The notes under the pieces are model-generated. The model was not told the origin of the DNA. It was given only the letters and a program-made list of their open reading frames with translations, and ran no database searches. Below, one piece after another: positions 10,623 through 21,965 of a stretch of 64,000 nucleotides of DNA. Position 1 is the first letter of the stretch. Every line of letters begins with the position of its first letter. Source of the stretch: Nelumbo lutea (lineage: Eukaryota > Streptophyta > Magnoliopsida > Proteales > Nelumbonaceae); NCBI GenBank assembly GCA_022828595.1, contig JAKGHH010000004.1, forward strand, positions 86,828,270 to 86,892,269, read 5' to 3'. A program made the position numbers and the translations under genes.

Positions 10623-13125
10623 ATGGTAAGAGGAAGAGATGCCTGCTGGGAGCACTGTGTTTTGGTTGATGCAACAAGACAAAAGGTCAGATGTAATTAT
10701 TGTCAGCGTGAATTCAGTGGTGGGGTTTACCGTATGAAATTTCATTTGGCTCAAATCAAGAATAAAGACATAGTTCCCTGCACAGAGGTCCCAAATGAAG
10801 TGAGGGAATTCATTCTTAGCATATTAAACACTCCAAAGAAACAGAAGAATCCCAAAAAGCTAAAAGTAGATCGGGCAGCCAATGGTCTACAAAATAGCTC
10901 CTCTGCTAGTGGTGGTTTCCATCCTAACCCTGCATCTAGTGGACAACGAGGTAGCACTTGCCCATCTTTGTTATTTCCTCGTCCCTCACCAAGTGCACAA
11001 CCAATGGTTGATGATGCTCAGAAGCAAAAGCAAGATGATGCTGATAAAAAGATAGCACTATTTTTCTTCCATAACTCTATTCCATTTAGTGCTACTAAGT
11101 CCATGCATTATCAGGCAATGGTGGATGCTATAGCAGAGTGTGGTGTAGGTTATAAAGCCCCGAGCTATGAAAAATTGAGATCCACTCTCTTGGAAAAGGT
11201 GAAAGGTGAAATAAATGATAATTACAAGAGATTTAGAGATGACTGGAAAGAAACAGGTTGCACAATCTTGTCTGATTGTTGGTCAGATGGTAGGAACAAA
11301 TCGTTTGTTGTATTTTCAGTTACATGTCCTAAAGGGACATTGTTTCTTAAGTCAGTTGATGTATCAGGCCATGCAGATGATGCTCATTTCTTATTTGAGT
11401 TGCTTGAGTCAGTTGTTTTAGACGTTGGTGTGGAAAATGTTGTTCAAGTAATAACAGATAGTGCAGCTAGTTATGTTTATGCAGGAAGACTTCTCATGAC
11501 CAAGTACAATTCATTATTCTGGTCTCCTTGCGCTTCATATTGTATTGACAAGATGCTTGAGGACATCAGTAAGCAGGAATGGGTGAGCACAGTATTGGAA
11601 GAGGCATTGGCTATTGCAAGGTACATATATAGCCATGCATGGATTTTGAATATGATGAGAAAGTTCACTGGTGGAATGGAATTGATCAGGCCAAGAATAA
11701 CTAGATTTGTAACAAATTTCCTTTCCTTGAGATCCATTGTAATTCAGGAGGACAATTTGAAGCACATGTTCTCCCATACTGAATGGTTATCATCTGTATA
11801 TAGTAGACGACCTGATGCACAAGCTATTAAGTCATTATTGCATTTAGATAGATTTTGGAAGTCAGCACATGAAGCTGTGAATATCTCAGAGCCCCTCGTT
11901 AAAGTTTTGAGGATTGTAGATGGTGATATGCCTGCCATGGGTTATATATATGAGTTCATGGAAAGGGCAAAGATTTCTATTAGAATGTATTATAAAGGGA
12001 TTGAAGAGAAATATATGCCAATTTGGGACATAATTGACAGGAGATGGAATATGCAGCTTCATTCTCCATTACATGCAGCTGCAGCTTATCTTAATCCTTC
12101 TATTACGTACAATCCAAATTTTAAGGTTGACATAAAGATGAGGAATGGGTTTCAAGAAGCCATGATGAAGATGCTTCCTGAGGATAAAGATAAGATTGAA
12201 TTCACTAAGGAACATCCTGTATATCTAAATGCACATGGTGCTCTTGGCAGTGAGTTTGCAATCATGGGTAGGACATTGAATGCTCCAGGTATATACTACT
12301 AATCTCCGCTTTCTAGGTTTTGTTTGTTGTATCGAGCTATGACTAGTATCCTGTAAGGGGCTGATGTCAGGGTGAAAATGCCAGAATTTGATGGTTTCCT
12401 TCTATATGCCCCCCCTCCCCGCTTTCCTTTCTTTTGATAATCTTTCTTCCATAAGCCCACTATATAGGACTATATGAAAGATATCTATGCTGAACACTGG
12501 ATATTAGTATCCTCTGATCCATGGCATTCAAGGGTCAGGGGACAAGTGGTGATATGCCCAGAAGGGTCTATAGACCCCAGTGGCGTTGACTTTCAAATAT
12601 TTTCTTCTGGCCTACCCTTTGAACTATACTACATGTTGGAAAGAGGTGGATATCATCTTTTGGTTGTATTTGACTAGAGAGTATTTCTCATTTAATAGAA
12701 TCTTCTAGAAATCATAAAGAACTGTCTGTATGCCAACTGACTTCTTCTTGTCCATAGGTGATTGGTGGGCAGGATATGGTTATGAGGTCCCTACATTGCA
12801 GAGAGTTGCAATACGGATACTAAGCCAACCTTGTAGCTCTCACTGGTGCAGATGGAACTGGAGCACCTTTGAGAATAAACATGCCAAGAAACGCAACAGA
12901 ATGGAGCAGGAGAAGTTCAATGATTTTGTTTTTGTGCACTGCAATCTCCGCTTACAGGCTATCCGGCAAAATAGGGATGGAAAATGTAGACCTATTATAT
13001 ATGATGAAATAGATGTTAGTTCTGAATGGCCAACGGAGTCTGAATCATCATTCCTCCTCTTGGATGATTCATGGCTAGAAAACCTTCCCTTTGACTGCAG
13101 AAGTAGCCCTTCAACTTATGAATAA
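10623..13125 (+). CDS. BED zinc-finger / DUF659 / hAT C-terminal dimerisation protein (domesticated hAT transposase)
   Basis: Coding exons are 10623-12288 and 12758-13125 (intron GT 12289, AG 12757). The join makes a Gly codon and yields about 677 residues. A leader intron ends at AG 10617-10618, four bases before the ATG. Residues about 9-53 form a BED finger with C24, C27, H41 and C53. A low-complexity linker (about 75-140) is followed by the DUF659/RNase H-like core (about 180-400) with LSDCWSDG and VITDSAASY, which keep two acidic positions of the hAT catalytic core. Exon 2 carries the dimerisation motif DWWAGYGYEVPTLQRVAIR and SQPCSSHWCRWNWSTFE. Plant proteins of this build are host genes derived from hAT transposases, nuclear and DNA-binding, mostly without known function. 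No stop or frameshift is seen and no flanking TIR was found. Whether it can still catalyse transposition is unknown. Confidence 0.85.
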
Positions 13126-13705
13126 ACTGGTGAAAAAAAAAAAGGAAAAGGAATTCAATCATGATTGCACGTTGTTGTACATTTGTTGTACTTTAGGCTT
13201 GCTAATTGTTTAGATAATATAGAAATTCAGCATCTTCACTCAATTTCACCATCAAGATTGGTAGCTCACTCCAGGATACCTAATATATACTCTCATATCC
13301 AGTCATCCTTTCCAGAGGAATATGTTTTCTTGTCTATTAGGAAACAAGAGATGATACCTATCTGTTTATACGTTTGTCTATGCTCAGCAAATTTTAGGGC
13401 TTTCTTCCTCATGTTGTGTTTCTTTAGAGATGAAGCAGCCCAGAACTTTTTGTGAAATTTATTTACCTATGGCAAGTTTGTCATTGCCATGTAAATAATT
13501 AAGCTTCTCTAATCTCGAACTAGAATTGCAACAACGTGTAGAATCATATTCTAATTGTTCCATATAACAATTAGCAGCTAATGAACTACATGTTGGACTC
13601 TATCCCTGCAATTTTCTCGTGTGTTTTCTATATTTTTGAAATGTTCATTTTCCATAGGAACAGCTAGTTTACATTGCAAATATGCAATTAGTAGACGTTC
13701 AGGAC
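13126..13705. other. 3' flank of the BED/hAT gene
   Basis: Short A-rich run just after the stop, then AT-rich sequence with no recognised domain. Probably 3' UTR and intergenic DNA up to the copia LTR. Confidence 0.5.
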
Positions 13706-14061
13706 TGTTATCAGTCTTGAACCCTAATGGATTTCAGGTTCGAAAATAAGGAAAAAATGTATAGAGAGGAGAGGAGAAAGAGGGAGGAAAGAGTAGTAGA
13801 ACACAAGAGTTGAAAGGAGGAACAGAAGCTTAATGTTTTGCCACCGCCACTTTATTTAATATTTATAGGTTATGCTCATTACATGGAAATGATAGATCTG
13901 CCCTTATTCTTTACATAACAAATAGAGCAAAATAAGACTGAAACAAATAATAACTGAAACAACTAAATGACCAACAACTAACCCTAGGAAGACTAGAACA
14001 CCTTCTACCTTACGAACACAGTGGGACTGTAGTTGTGGGACCCACATCAGTGTTCTCGACA
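13706..14061 (-). mobile_element. 3' LTR of copia element 1
   Basis: On the minus strand the segment starts TGTCGAGAACACTGATG and ends CTGATAACA, giving TGT..ACA termini. It directly follows a polypurine tract (minus-strand TTGATGGGGAG) after the end of the RNase H domain, and a TATA-like CTATAAATATT lies inside at about 13856-13870. The 5' LTR partner is missing, so target duplications cannot be checked. Confidence 0.7.
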
Positions 14062-16300
14062 CTCCCCATCAAGTTGGGAATAAATGTTTATCATTCCCAA
14101 CTTGAAAAGATCCACTTCTAGCTTCTTCCGTGGTACAACTTTGGTGAGGATATCTGTTAGTTGCATGTGGGAGGTGATGTACGGGAGACACACTTCTTGT
14201 GATGAGACATTCTCTCGTACAAAATATTGATCAACTTCAATATGTTTAGTTATGTCATGCTGCACCGGGTTGTGTGCTATATTAATAGCCGCTTGATTAT
14301 CACAATACAACATCAGAGGCTTCTCATACTCAATACCCAACTCCTCAAGTAGTGATCTCAGCCACTCTGTTAGCCATTGACCTGTATTTAGTTTCAGCAC
14401 TAGATCGGGAGACAATACTCTGTTTCTTACTCCTCCAAGAGACCAGGTTACCTCCCACAAGAGCACAATATCTAGAGGTAGACCTTTTGTCATCAACACT
14501 CACAGCCCAATCAGCATCTGTATAGACCTCCACTTTCATGTGGCCATTGTTCTTGAACAGTATACCTCTACCTGGGCATCTCTTCAAGTATGTTAATATT
14601 CTTTTTGCTGCTAGAAGGTGCGTGGTTCTAGGAGAATGCATATACTGACTGACAACACTAATTGCATAACTGATATCTGGCCGAGTGAGACATAGATATA
14701 GGAGCTTTCCCACTAATCGCTGAAACATAACCTTGTCTTCAAGAGGCTCCCCACTCTCTGCACTAATCCTGTGGTTCTATTCAATGGGTGTATCTGCAAG
14801 TTTGACACCTAACTTTCTAGTTTTAGCCAACAGATATAGAACATATTTCCTCTGAGAGACAAAGATCCCCTGTTTAGATCTAGCAACCTCAGTACCCAAA
14901 AAATACCGTAGTGCACCCAGATCTTTCACCTCAAACTCTTGATGAATGAGCTATTTGAGGGACTCAATCTCATGGCTGTCATTTCCTTTCACCACAATAT
15001 CATCAACATATACTACAAGTAGTGTCAGAGAGGACTCCACCCTCTTGATGAACAGTGTATGATCTGACTGGGCCTATACATAACTGAACTTCCCAATGGC
15101 TAGTCTGAATCTGTCGAACCAAGCTCTAGGTGACTGCTTCAAACCATACAATGCCTTATTGAGCCGGCAGACCTTCTTACCTGCTTCTGTATCATAGAAT
15201 CCAGGAGGCAACAGCATGTAAACCTCTTCCTGCAAGTCCCCATTCAGAAAGGCATTTTTAACGTCCATTTGGTACAAAGGCCAAGTGTGACTTGCTGCAA
15301 GAGATAATAGAACTTGAATGGTGGTCATCTTGACAACCGGGGCAAATGTCTCCAAGTAATCTATACCATAAGTCTAAGTGAACCCTTTTGCAACTAGCCG
15401 AGCTTTGTACCTCTCAATGGAACCATCCGCATTGTGCTTCACAATAAATACCCATCTACATCCAACTGGTTTCTTTCCTTTGAGTAAATCAACTAGATCC
15501 CAGGTATTATTTTTCAACAGGGCATCCATTTCAACTTGCATTGCACCTCTCCACTCCGGGACTGATAGGGCTTCTTGCACTGCTCTTGGAATAGGGACAT
15601 TAGCAACGAAAGTGAGATAGGTGCAGTGGGCTGTAGATGTGGTGCAATGCCGTTTTCCTTTATGGATGGCAATGGGAAGGTCAAGGTCATCTGCAGGGGG
15701 TGAAGTGGCAACAATGGAAGGAGTCTCTATGGGCCCTGGGACTGTAATATCTAGACTTGGAGCCGCAGAAGAGGTTGGAGCTGGCCGGGACTGCAGATGA
15801 CTGGAATCAACCTGCCTGCATCGCCTGTGATAGACTCTCAACTCCTGATCCCCTTGACCACCCTCGCTACTGCAGCCCTCATCACCCAATGGAATAGGTA
15901 AAGGAACAACCCCAAAAGTATTAACCATGCCCTCACTGTACTCCCCCCTGAAGAAAATGACCCAAATCCCCACACTCACTACTCTCCCCCTGAAGAGAGA
16001 CCCGAGAATAGTAGGTGTCTCCTCAAAGAAAGTGACATCCATGGATACAAACTTCTTCCCTAAGACATGATCATAGCAGCAATAACCCTTTTGAGTTTGT
16101 GCATAACCAAGAAAGATGCATTTGGAGGCCTTGGGTTCGAACTTGGAGTGATGGGGACCGAGAAGCTGAACAAAACAGGTACATCCAAATGTTTTCAGGG
16201 GAATAGTAAACAACTCATTGATGTTGCACGATCTAATGCTCTCTACTGGCAGACAGATTGGATGTTGGGCTGGTGAGGCCGCCTCGGTGAGTTGCAAGAA
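14062..16300 (-). pseudogene. Ty1/copia element 1: integrase end, reverse transcriptase and RNase H, decayed
   Basis: From high to low coordinates on the minus strand: integrase C-terminal part (KTFGCTCFVQL, KASKCIFLGYAQTQKGY), RT start (KARLVAKGF), RT core (QMDVKNAFLNGDL, ALYGLKQSPRAWF, YVDD near 15000), then RNase H (TDADWAVSVDDKRSTSRY, LYCDNQAAINIAHNP, LTDILTKVV). Lesions seen: TAG in place of the usual Gln after KGFT near 15375, further in-frame stops near 15075, 14950 and 14778, and a frameshift near 14370-14400. gag, protease and the integrase core are absent, so the element is 5'-truncated at about 16300. Confidence 0.9.
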
Positions 16301-16359
16301 AATAATATAGAGTGTTTGGTTGCTTTATCTGGGGTAGGCACTTTCATGCTTAAGTTAGC

Positions 16360-16690
16360 GAAGAGTGTTTTGAAGCAACATTTTGAAAAACGACTCAGAA
16401 ATTGAATCATTTTGGCCACCGGTTTTTGGGTCGATGGTCTGACCGTCCAATTCGAATAGACGACCTGTTCTAACAAACAAATTGAAAAAACAAATAAAAA
16501 TAAAATGGTCAAAATGGTTGAATGGGTCAACGGGTTGACAATTTGACCACCCAGGTCGATGGGTTATTGACTTTTTCAACGGTTTTTTTTATCAAAACCG
16601 AGTTTGGGGTAAAACGGAATCGGTTGCCTCGATGATTCTTGGGCCGAACGGTTTGACCATCCGGGTCAACGACAGTTCGAAAATATTGTT
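16360..16690 (-). repeat. Inverted copy of the 5.2-6.3 kb repeat family
   Basis: Read on the minus strand it has the same order of motifs as 5211-5570: TTTTGATAAAAAAAACCGTTG, CAATAACCCATCGACC, CAACCCGTTGACCCATTCAA, a T-rich spacer and a GTCGTCTATTCGAATTGGACGG-like end. It abuts the truncated copia element 1 on one side. Confidence 0.65.
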
Positions 16691-17065
16691 TTGAAGAGTT
16701 AGAATGCAAGAGAGCTTAAGAGTTGTGAAAGCTAAATCGTGTGTACCTTTCTTGAAGAATGGGGCACTTTTATATAGGTGCAGCTTACCATGGGTTTCAT
16801 GTAGCACATCCAAGATCATCTGCCCATTTGGTTCAAACATGTTTTCACGCCCGAAAGCAAACTCTACGTAAAGCGATAATGCTTATCTATTTGCCTTCGA
16901 AATGGGTAGGACGGGGTTCAACTCCATTAACATGGCGATGTGAGCCAAGAAGAGTCGAAGATGATAACCCACTCGTGAAGTCGCCAGTCACGTCGTACGC
17001 TGCTAACTAGGCCATGGTCAAGTCAGCGGAGGTATGTCACCTCTTATGCTGACCTGATACTCTTT
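16691..17065. other. Unassigned DNA between the repeat and copia element 2
   Basis: Short open frames on both strands, no recognised motif. It ends in the left copy of the TGGGG target duplication (17066-17070). Confidence 0.4.
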
Positions 17066-17070
17066 TGGGG

Positions 17071-17301
17071 TGTTAGCGTATTCCATCAGTTTTAGTATTG
17101 TATCTATCTTTATCCCCTTAATTCTAGGAGATATAGTTCCACTCCAATTACTGTACATATTTTTTCTTTCCTTTTTGTATTCCAATTTAGGTTGCCGACT
17201 TGTTTTCTGGTTGTATCCTTAGCTTTATTATAAATAGGTTGTAACCTATTGAATTCAAGAAATATTATTTTCCCACTTATCTTCTTTGCTCTTTTGTATC
17301 A
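17071..17301 (+). repeat. 5' LTR of copia element 2
   Basis: Starts TGTTAGCG and ends GTATCA. A TATA-like TTATAAATAGG is at about 17228-17239. It is followed at once by the primer-binding site. Confidence 0.9.
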
Positions 17302-17313
17302 TGGTATCAGAGC
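17302..17313 (+). other. Primer-binding site (initiator Met tRNA type)
   Basis: TGGTATCAGAGC, the standard plant copia primer-binding site complementary to the 3' end of initiator methionine tRNA, directly after the LTR. Confidence 0.9.
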
Positions 17314-18257
17314 TGCGATCCGCATCTCCTTGCTTCCTCTGCGTTTCTTGTTTCTCTTCTGCAAATTTTGATTTGGTCTGAGTTCGGTAGACCTTGATCG
17401 AGCTATGCTTATTCTGTCCAGTGATTCTTGATCTAGCCGTTCACCGACTTTTCTTGTTTCCTCTCTGCAAATCTTGATCAGGCTGCAATTCCTATCACAA
17501 CCGCAATCGATGCTTGCTCAACGGTTCTTGATCTCCCCTGGTCTCACTCAAACGATCTCCAGCTTGCTAAAACCACAGTCTCTCTCTATCTTTCTTTTTG
17601 GATCCGAATGTCCTTGTGAAAATCGGCATTATGGCACCATTGCCGCTGGAAGAGTTATGGCTTTAGGCTTGGTTGAAGGTGGATTTATTTGTCTGCAGAG
17701 GTTGAAAGTGGATTTATCTATTTGTGGCGTTTGGAAAGGCAAGAAAATTATGATCCAGTTGTCTCTCTACTCAACGATTCTTGATCCAGTTGTCTTCTTG
17801 CAATTCTTGACTCAATCGCGATCGTGCTTGAGCTATTTCTAGTTTTTTTTTTCTCTGTCTTTCTGTCTCGATACCATTCTTACTGGCAAGCCCACTGTCA
17901 CATCATCGTCGATCGAGTCCATCGGCAGCCGTTCGACCGGGATAGTTCGTTCAAAAGCTGGGGCAGGCGAGGCGTTCTCAGGACTCTCCCGAGACTTAAG
18001 CTCAACCGCATCCTTCCTTCTTTTGAACAGATGCTATGTTGCTTGAATGAAGCATGCAGCCCATGTGCGCCATTGGTGTGAGCAGAACCGAAACTTGTGC
18101 CTAAGTTGCTTGCTATGAACTGTGTTTAAGGTCAGTATTGAGATTTTCCCGTGACTTGTGTTGCTCCAAAATTCTGCATTTCTCTTCATGGATTTTGATG
18201 ATGCGCAATCCGGTCTGTCCTAGCTGCCAGTTACCTCACTTCTGACGAGATCAAAGG
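17314..18257 (+). other. Leader of copia element 2, no gag N-terminus recognised
   Basis: CT-rich leader with repeats of ATTCTTGATC. Open frames here (for example 17474-17842) show none of the expected copia gag motifs, so the first part of gag was probably lost when the gypsy element and its flanks were rearranged. Confidence 0.5.
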
Positions 18258-19077
18258 TGCCTGAAATAAGTAAGGAAATGGAGACTTCCGGGGAGGAACC
18301 CGTTTGAAACACTCCGAAGCTCAAGTTAGTGTTCTTCAGAAGGCAAGGGAAATGAGGAATTCTAAGACCAAAAAATGCAAGAATCACATACCTCTTCTAT
18401 GTGAGATGGGGGCCTTTTATAATCACCCTGTACGCTCACTTCCATGCCTCTGCCAATTCGGGCATCATTACCTGTGCCAGATCGGGTCACTTCCTCTACC
18501 AATTGCCAGTTCGGGTGTCATAATCTCCACTGTCAGTTGTCAGTTCGGGTGTCATAACCTCCATTGCTAGTTGCTAGGGCCGCCTCTGTCCGTCTGGGAT
18601 GGCGGGGCAGGCGGCCGTTGGATGGCGACTGTCATGTGCCGGTCCCCTAATCAGTCAAATGTGCCACCTCCGTGTACGGTCTCCTGGGTGTCAGGTACGG
18701 TTGTTCAGTCAGGCGACTTTGGAGCCAAAGTGGTGTTCGAGGTGAAGTCTTGAGTTCGGATAGAAGTATGGCCCAAACTACCCCTGGGTGGGCAGTTTGG
18801 GTTTTTTTTTTTCCTTTTGTGCTCCTAGCAAGGCTTAGGACCTCGAAGGGAGAGTTCGGGTTCCTCCTTGGGGAGCTCGGGAATCATTAGCTCGGAGCTC
18901 GGGACTCTTTAGCTCGGAGCTCGGGTTGTAGGTTCCTCGAGGGAGCTCGGGACTCCTTAGTTCGGAGCTCGGGTTTGTGGGCCTGCTGCCGTGCCGAGAT
19001 GGCGCTTCTGCCAGGTCACTTTCGGTTGCTCCGACGTGTCGCATGGCCAAGGGGTTGGGTCAAATCTTCCTCCACCA
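18258..19077 (-). repeat. 3' LTR of gypsy element 1
   Basis: On the minus strand it begins TGGTGGAGGAAGATTTGACC right after a polypurine tract (minus-strand GGGAGTAGGGGGCAAT, about 19078-19093) and ends TTTCAGGCA. A TATA box TATAAAAGG reads on the minus strand at about 18414-18422, followed by ACTAACTTGAGC..GGAGTG, a common U5 string of plant gypsy LTRs. The outer boundary at 18258 is inferred from TG..CA termini only. Confidence 0.65.
18868..18980 (+). repeat. GGAGCTCGGG tandem motif in the gypsy LTR
   Basis: GGAGCTCGGGA(A/C)TC(A/C/T)TTAG recurs about four times over 18868-18972 with spacers of similar length. Short internal repeats are common in LTR U3 regions. Confidence 0.7.
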
Positions 19078-19621
19078 ATTGCCCCCTACTCCCCATGCTC
19101 GGGGTCTTGACCTGGCGTGAGGAGTTCACGGGATGACAGGTGGATTTGCCTTGGGACATTTTTGGCCTTGATCAGGAACTTTTCTGGTCCGGTCTGCTTG
19201 TGTTCTCGGCTCAACCTGGGTTGGCTTGGCTCGACCAGGGATCGGTCCTGGGCTGCGTGTGGCTCACGCGCGCAAACGATTTTTGAATTTTTCAAAATTT
19301 TGAACATGCACGCCAAACAATTTCAAATTTTTGAATGTGCGCGCCGAAGTGTCTTTTCTTCGGGGAGTGCGCAATTGACTTTGCGGGGAGCCGTTGGATG
19401 GTTTCGATCTTGGTCGTTGATGCACGGATACAGTGGCTTTAAATAGTGGGGGGATCCCCAGTCACTTTCCTCTATTATCCTTCAGCGTTTGTTCCTTGAG
19501 CTCGCGTCCAAGCCGGCCAGCTCGCATCACTTGTCCGTAGTTTGGCCACTCGTCCGTAGTTCGATAGCTTTTCCTGGTGAGTCCTCAGACTTCTTTGTTT
19601 TTGATATCTAGTTTTAGTAGC

Positions 19622-21429
19622 ATGGATAGCCCTCTAGGGGGGTCAGAACCGATATTCTACCCCCGACAGTCTTAGTGAGTCCGAGGCGGGGCCCGAGGTA
19701 GAGCTCGAGGAAGAGCTCGAGTTTGAGCCCGTAGGCCGAGTCACCTCGGGTAGTTTGGCATCCACCTCTCGCCAAGGTAGGGTGCCAGATAAGTTCGAAC
19801 CCTCTACTATGACGTCCGAAGGTCTTTGGTCCCTTATCGTCCAGTACAACCTATACGAGGAGTATACTTACTTTTTACCCTCGGGTGACTTTCCTTGGGA
19901 GCATGGTCTGGATGAGATCGTGATATTCTGGGAGCAGCTTGTTGTCGGGCAGCACCTTCCCTTCTATCCCCTAATCGTCGAGGTTATGAATCACTTTGGC
20001 GTCACTATAGGTCAGCTTCACCCGAACTCTATCCGCAACCTTGTCGGGACTATCTCCCTTTGCTGTGAGCACTACCTTCCTTTGGACTTAGAAATTTTCT
20101 CTGTTATTCTCATGCTTAAGAAACAAGTGGGTCCCTTGCTCGAGCGTAGGAGGGCATACTACTTGTCACCTCGCCCGAGCTTCAAGCTCTTACACGATCT
20201 CCCAAACAAGGTCCTAGCGTGGAAGCGGGACTACTTCGTGGTTCAAAGTGCTACGGGGTAGCCGTTTCCTACTGAGTGGGGTTTGGCCGCTCCTGATCCC
20301 GGTGTTGTTTTAGATGAAGACACAGTGAAGGGCCTCCAGGACTGGGCCTGGCTTGGGCTAAAATGCGAAGCCTATCTGACGGAGGATAAACTCATTCAAG
20401 CCAGTCTGAGTTTGGGTAGGTTTCTTGCTCAGATAAAGATATTTGTTTCTGCTTTTATTCCCGTCTTCTGACGTCGAGCTCCTTTTTGCATGTGTTATGG
20501 AGGCAGACAAGACTCGAGATGCGAACTTGTTTGCTGGCATGAAGCGGAAGAAGCGAGCTGCTAAGCGAGTTCACGCCGATCCTTCCCGGGTGGTGGAGCC
20601 TGAGGTACTGAGGATGAAGCCTCCTGGGGAACCCAAGGTGCCCCCTTTAGTTTAGGAGGCAGCAGGGGTTCCCTATGCTAGGGCTCACTATGCTGATTCT
20701 GCCTATACCCGAGCTGCGCCTTCGGTCTCGGGGAGCCACGGTGGGATTGGGAGTGTGCTGACGTCAGGCTACGCTCTCCGGAAAAGCAAGGCCACCACTT
20801 GTCCTGAGGAGGTCGCGCAGTGGGCCGATCTCCCTTCCAATCTCATAGGTGCTCGAGCTACAACTCACGCCATGGTGGTAAGTCGGAGTGGGTTTTTTTT
20901 TCTTTGCCGAGCCGATTTGTCCTCGTTCTGGCAGGTGAACTCCTCTATCCATGCCTTAGAGATCCAGGCGGAGAGACGCTTGAAACGGGCAAAAGCTGTC
21001 GAGGCGGCTTCTCGTGCTGCGCGGGCTGAGCTATCGAGGTCTCAGAGGGACAAAGAGGACTAAATGGTGGTGAGGCATATGGCCGATCTGAAGTTGGACC
21101 TGGAGCACCAGGTCGAGTACCTTCAGGAAGACATTAGGGAGAAGACGCAGATCTTTTCTCAGGCCGTTGAGGAGGCGAAGGTGAAAGTCGTTGAGGATTA
21201 TATCACCTCGTCACACTTTGACGGCATGATGGTGGGCTCGTACAGACAGGGTTTCAAGTTGAGTCGATGGATGATAAGGAACACATACCCCGACCTCGAT
21301 ATCAGTGCCATAACCACCTTGCGCACTACTGAGGAGTTGGCTGCCACAACTGATGACGATGCGGATTCCGAAGATGAAGCGAGTCCTTCAGGTGTTGTCG
21401 AAGTCTCTTCTGAAGGCGAGGAAGATTGA
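19622..21429 (+). pseudogene. Antisense accessory ORF of gypsy element 1 (putative gypsy-type transposon protein)
   Basis: An ATG at 19622 leads, after one frameshift near 19665-19670, into an acidic segment and then EGLWSLIVQYNLYEEY and QLHPNSIRNLVG (about 19755-20261), which recall the plant 'putative gypsy type transposon' domain. After a stop at 20259-20261 the frame resumes. Likely introns lie at about 20416-20500 and 20878-20936 (GTAAGTC..CTGGCAG). The C-terminal part (20937-21429) has a basic, coiled-coil-like stretch, SHFDGMMVGSYRQGF and an acidic tail EDEASPSGVVEVSSEGEED; a TAA at 21061-21063 splits it. It is antisense to pol and lies between integrase and 3' LTR. A plus-strand TTTAAATAG at about 19437-19446 could be its own TATA element. 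In-frame stops argue that this copy is dead. Confidence 0.7.
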
Positions 21430-21965
21430 CTTTTGGGCTTGTGAGCTCATTTGTGTTTTTTGTTTGTTTTTTCTCTCTTGTTTGTTTTAGCAATGAAGTA
21501 CTTTTTTTTGTTCGAAAAGTGTTGTGCAAATATTCTCCTCTTGCCGAAGTGAGTATATACCCGACTTGTTAGACTTAAGCCCCGAGGCGAGTTAACATAG
21601 TAAGGCTATGTGCCTGATCTGTTCTCCGCCCGGGTTAGTTAACATAGGCTGAATTGGGCCCTGGGCTATGCAGCTCGGGATCCATACTTGTGCAAATTGC
21701 TTTCGTTGATGAAGTGTCGAGGTCATCTTTGGCTTGGTATTCTGCCCCTTTTGGTGCCGAGGTCTTTGTTAGCTTGGCATTCTGGGCCTTAGGGTGCTGA
21801 GGTCTTTGCTATCTTGGTAGTGGCTTATGGCCTGCTTAGTTTGATAACTTATAAGTAAAATCGTCTTAAGTTGACGATGTTCCATGCTCGGGGTATCTGC
21901 TTACCTTCCAGGGTCTCGAGCTCGTATGCTCCCCCAAGTACTCTCTTCACTCGGTAGGGTCCTTC
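21430..21965. other. Spacer between accessory ORF and integrase in gypsy element 1
   Basis: No open frame with recognisable motif. It contains repeated GAGGTC.TTTG...TTGGCATTCTG strings (about 21718-21800). Confidence 0.5.

Noticed and set aside
12474..12677. 67-residue frame between the two BED/hAT exons
   Set aside because: Lies in the intron; direct joining of 12288 to 12758 restores a conserved domain without it.
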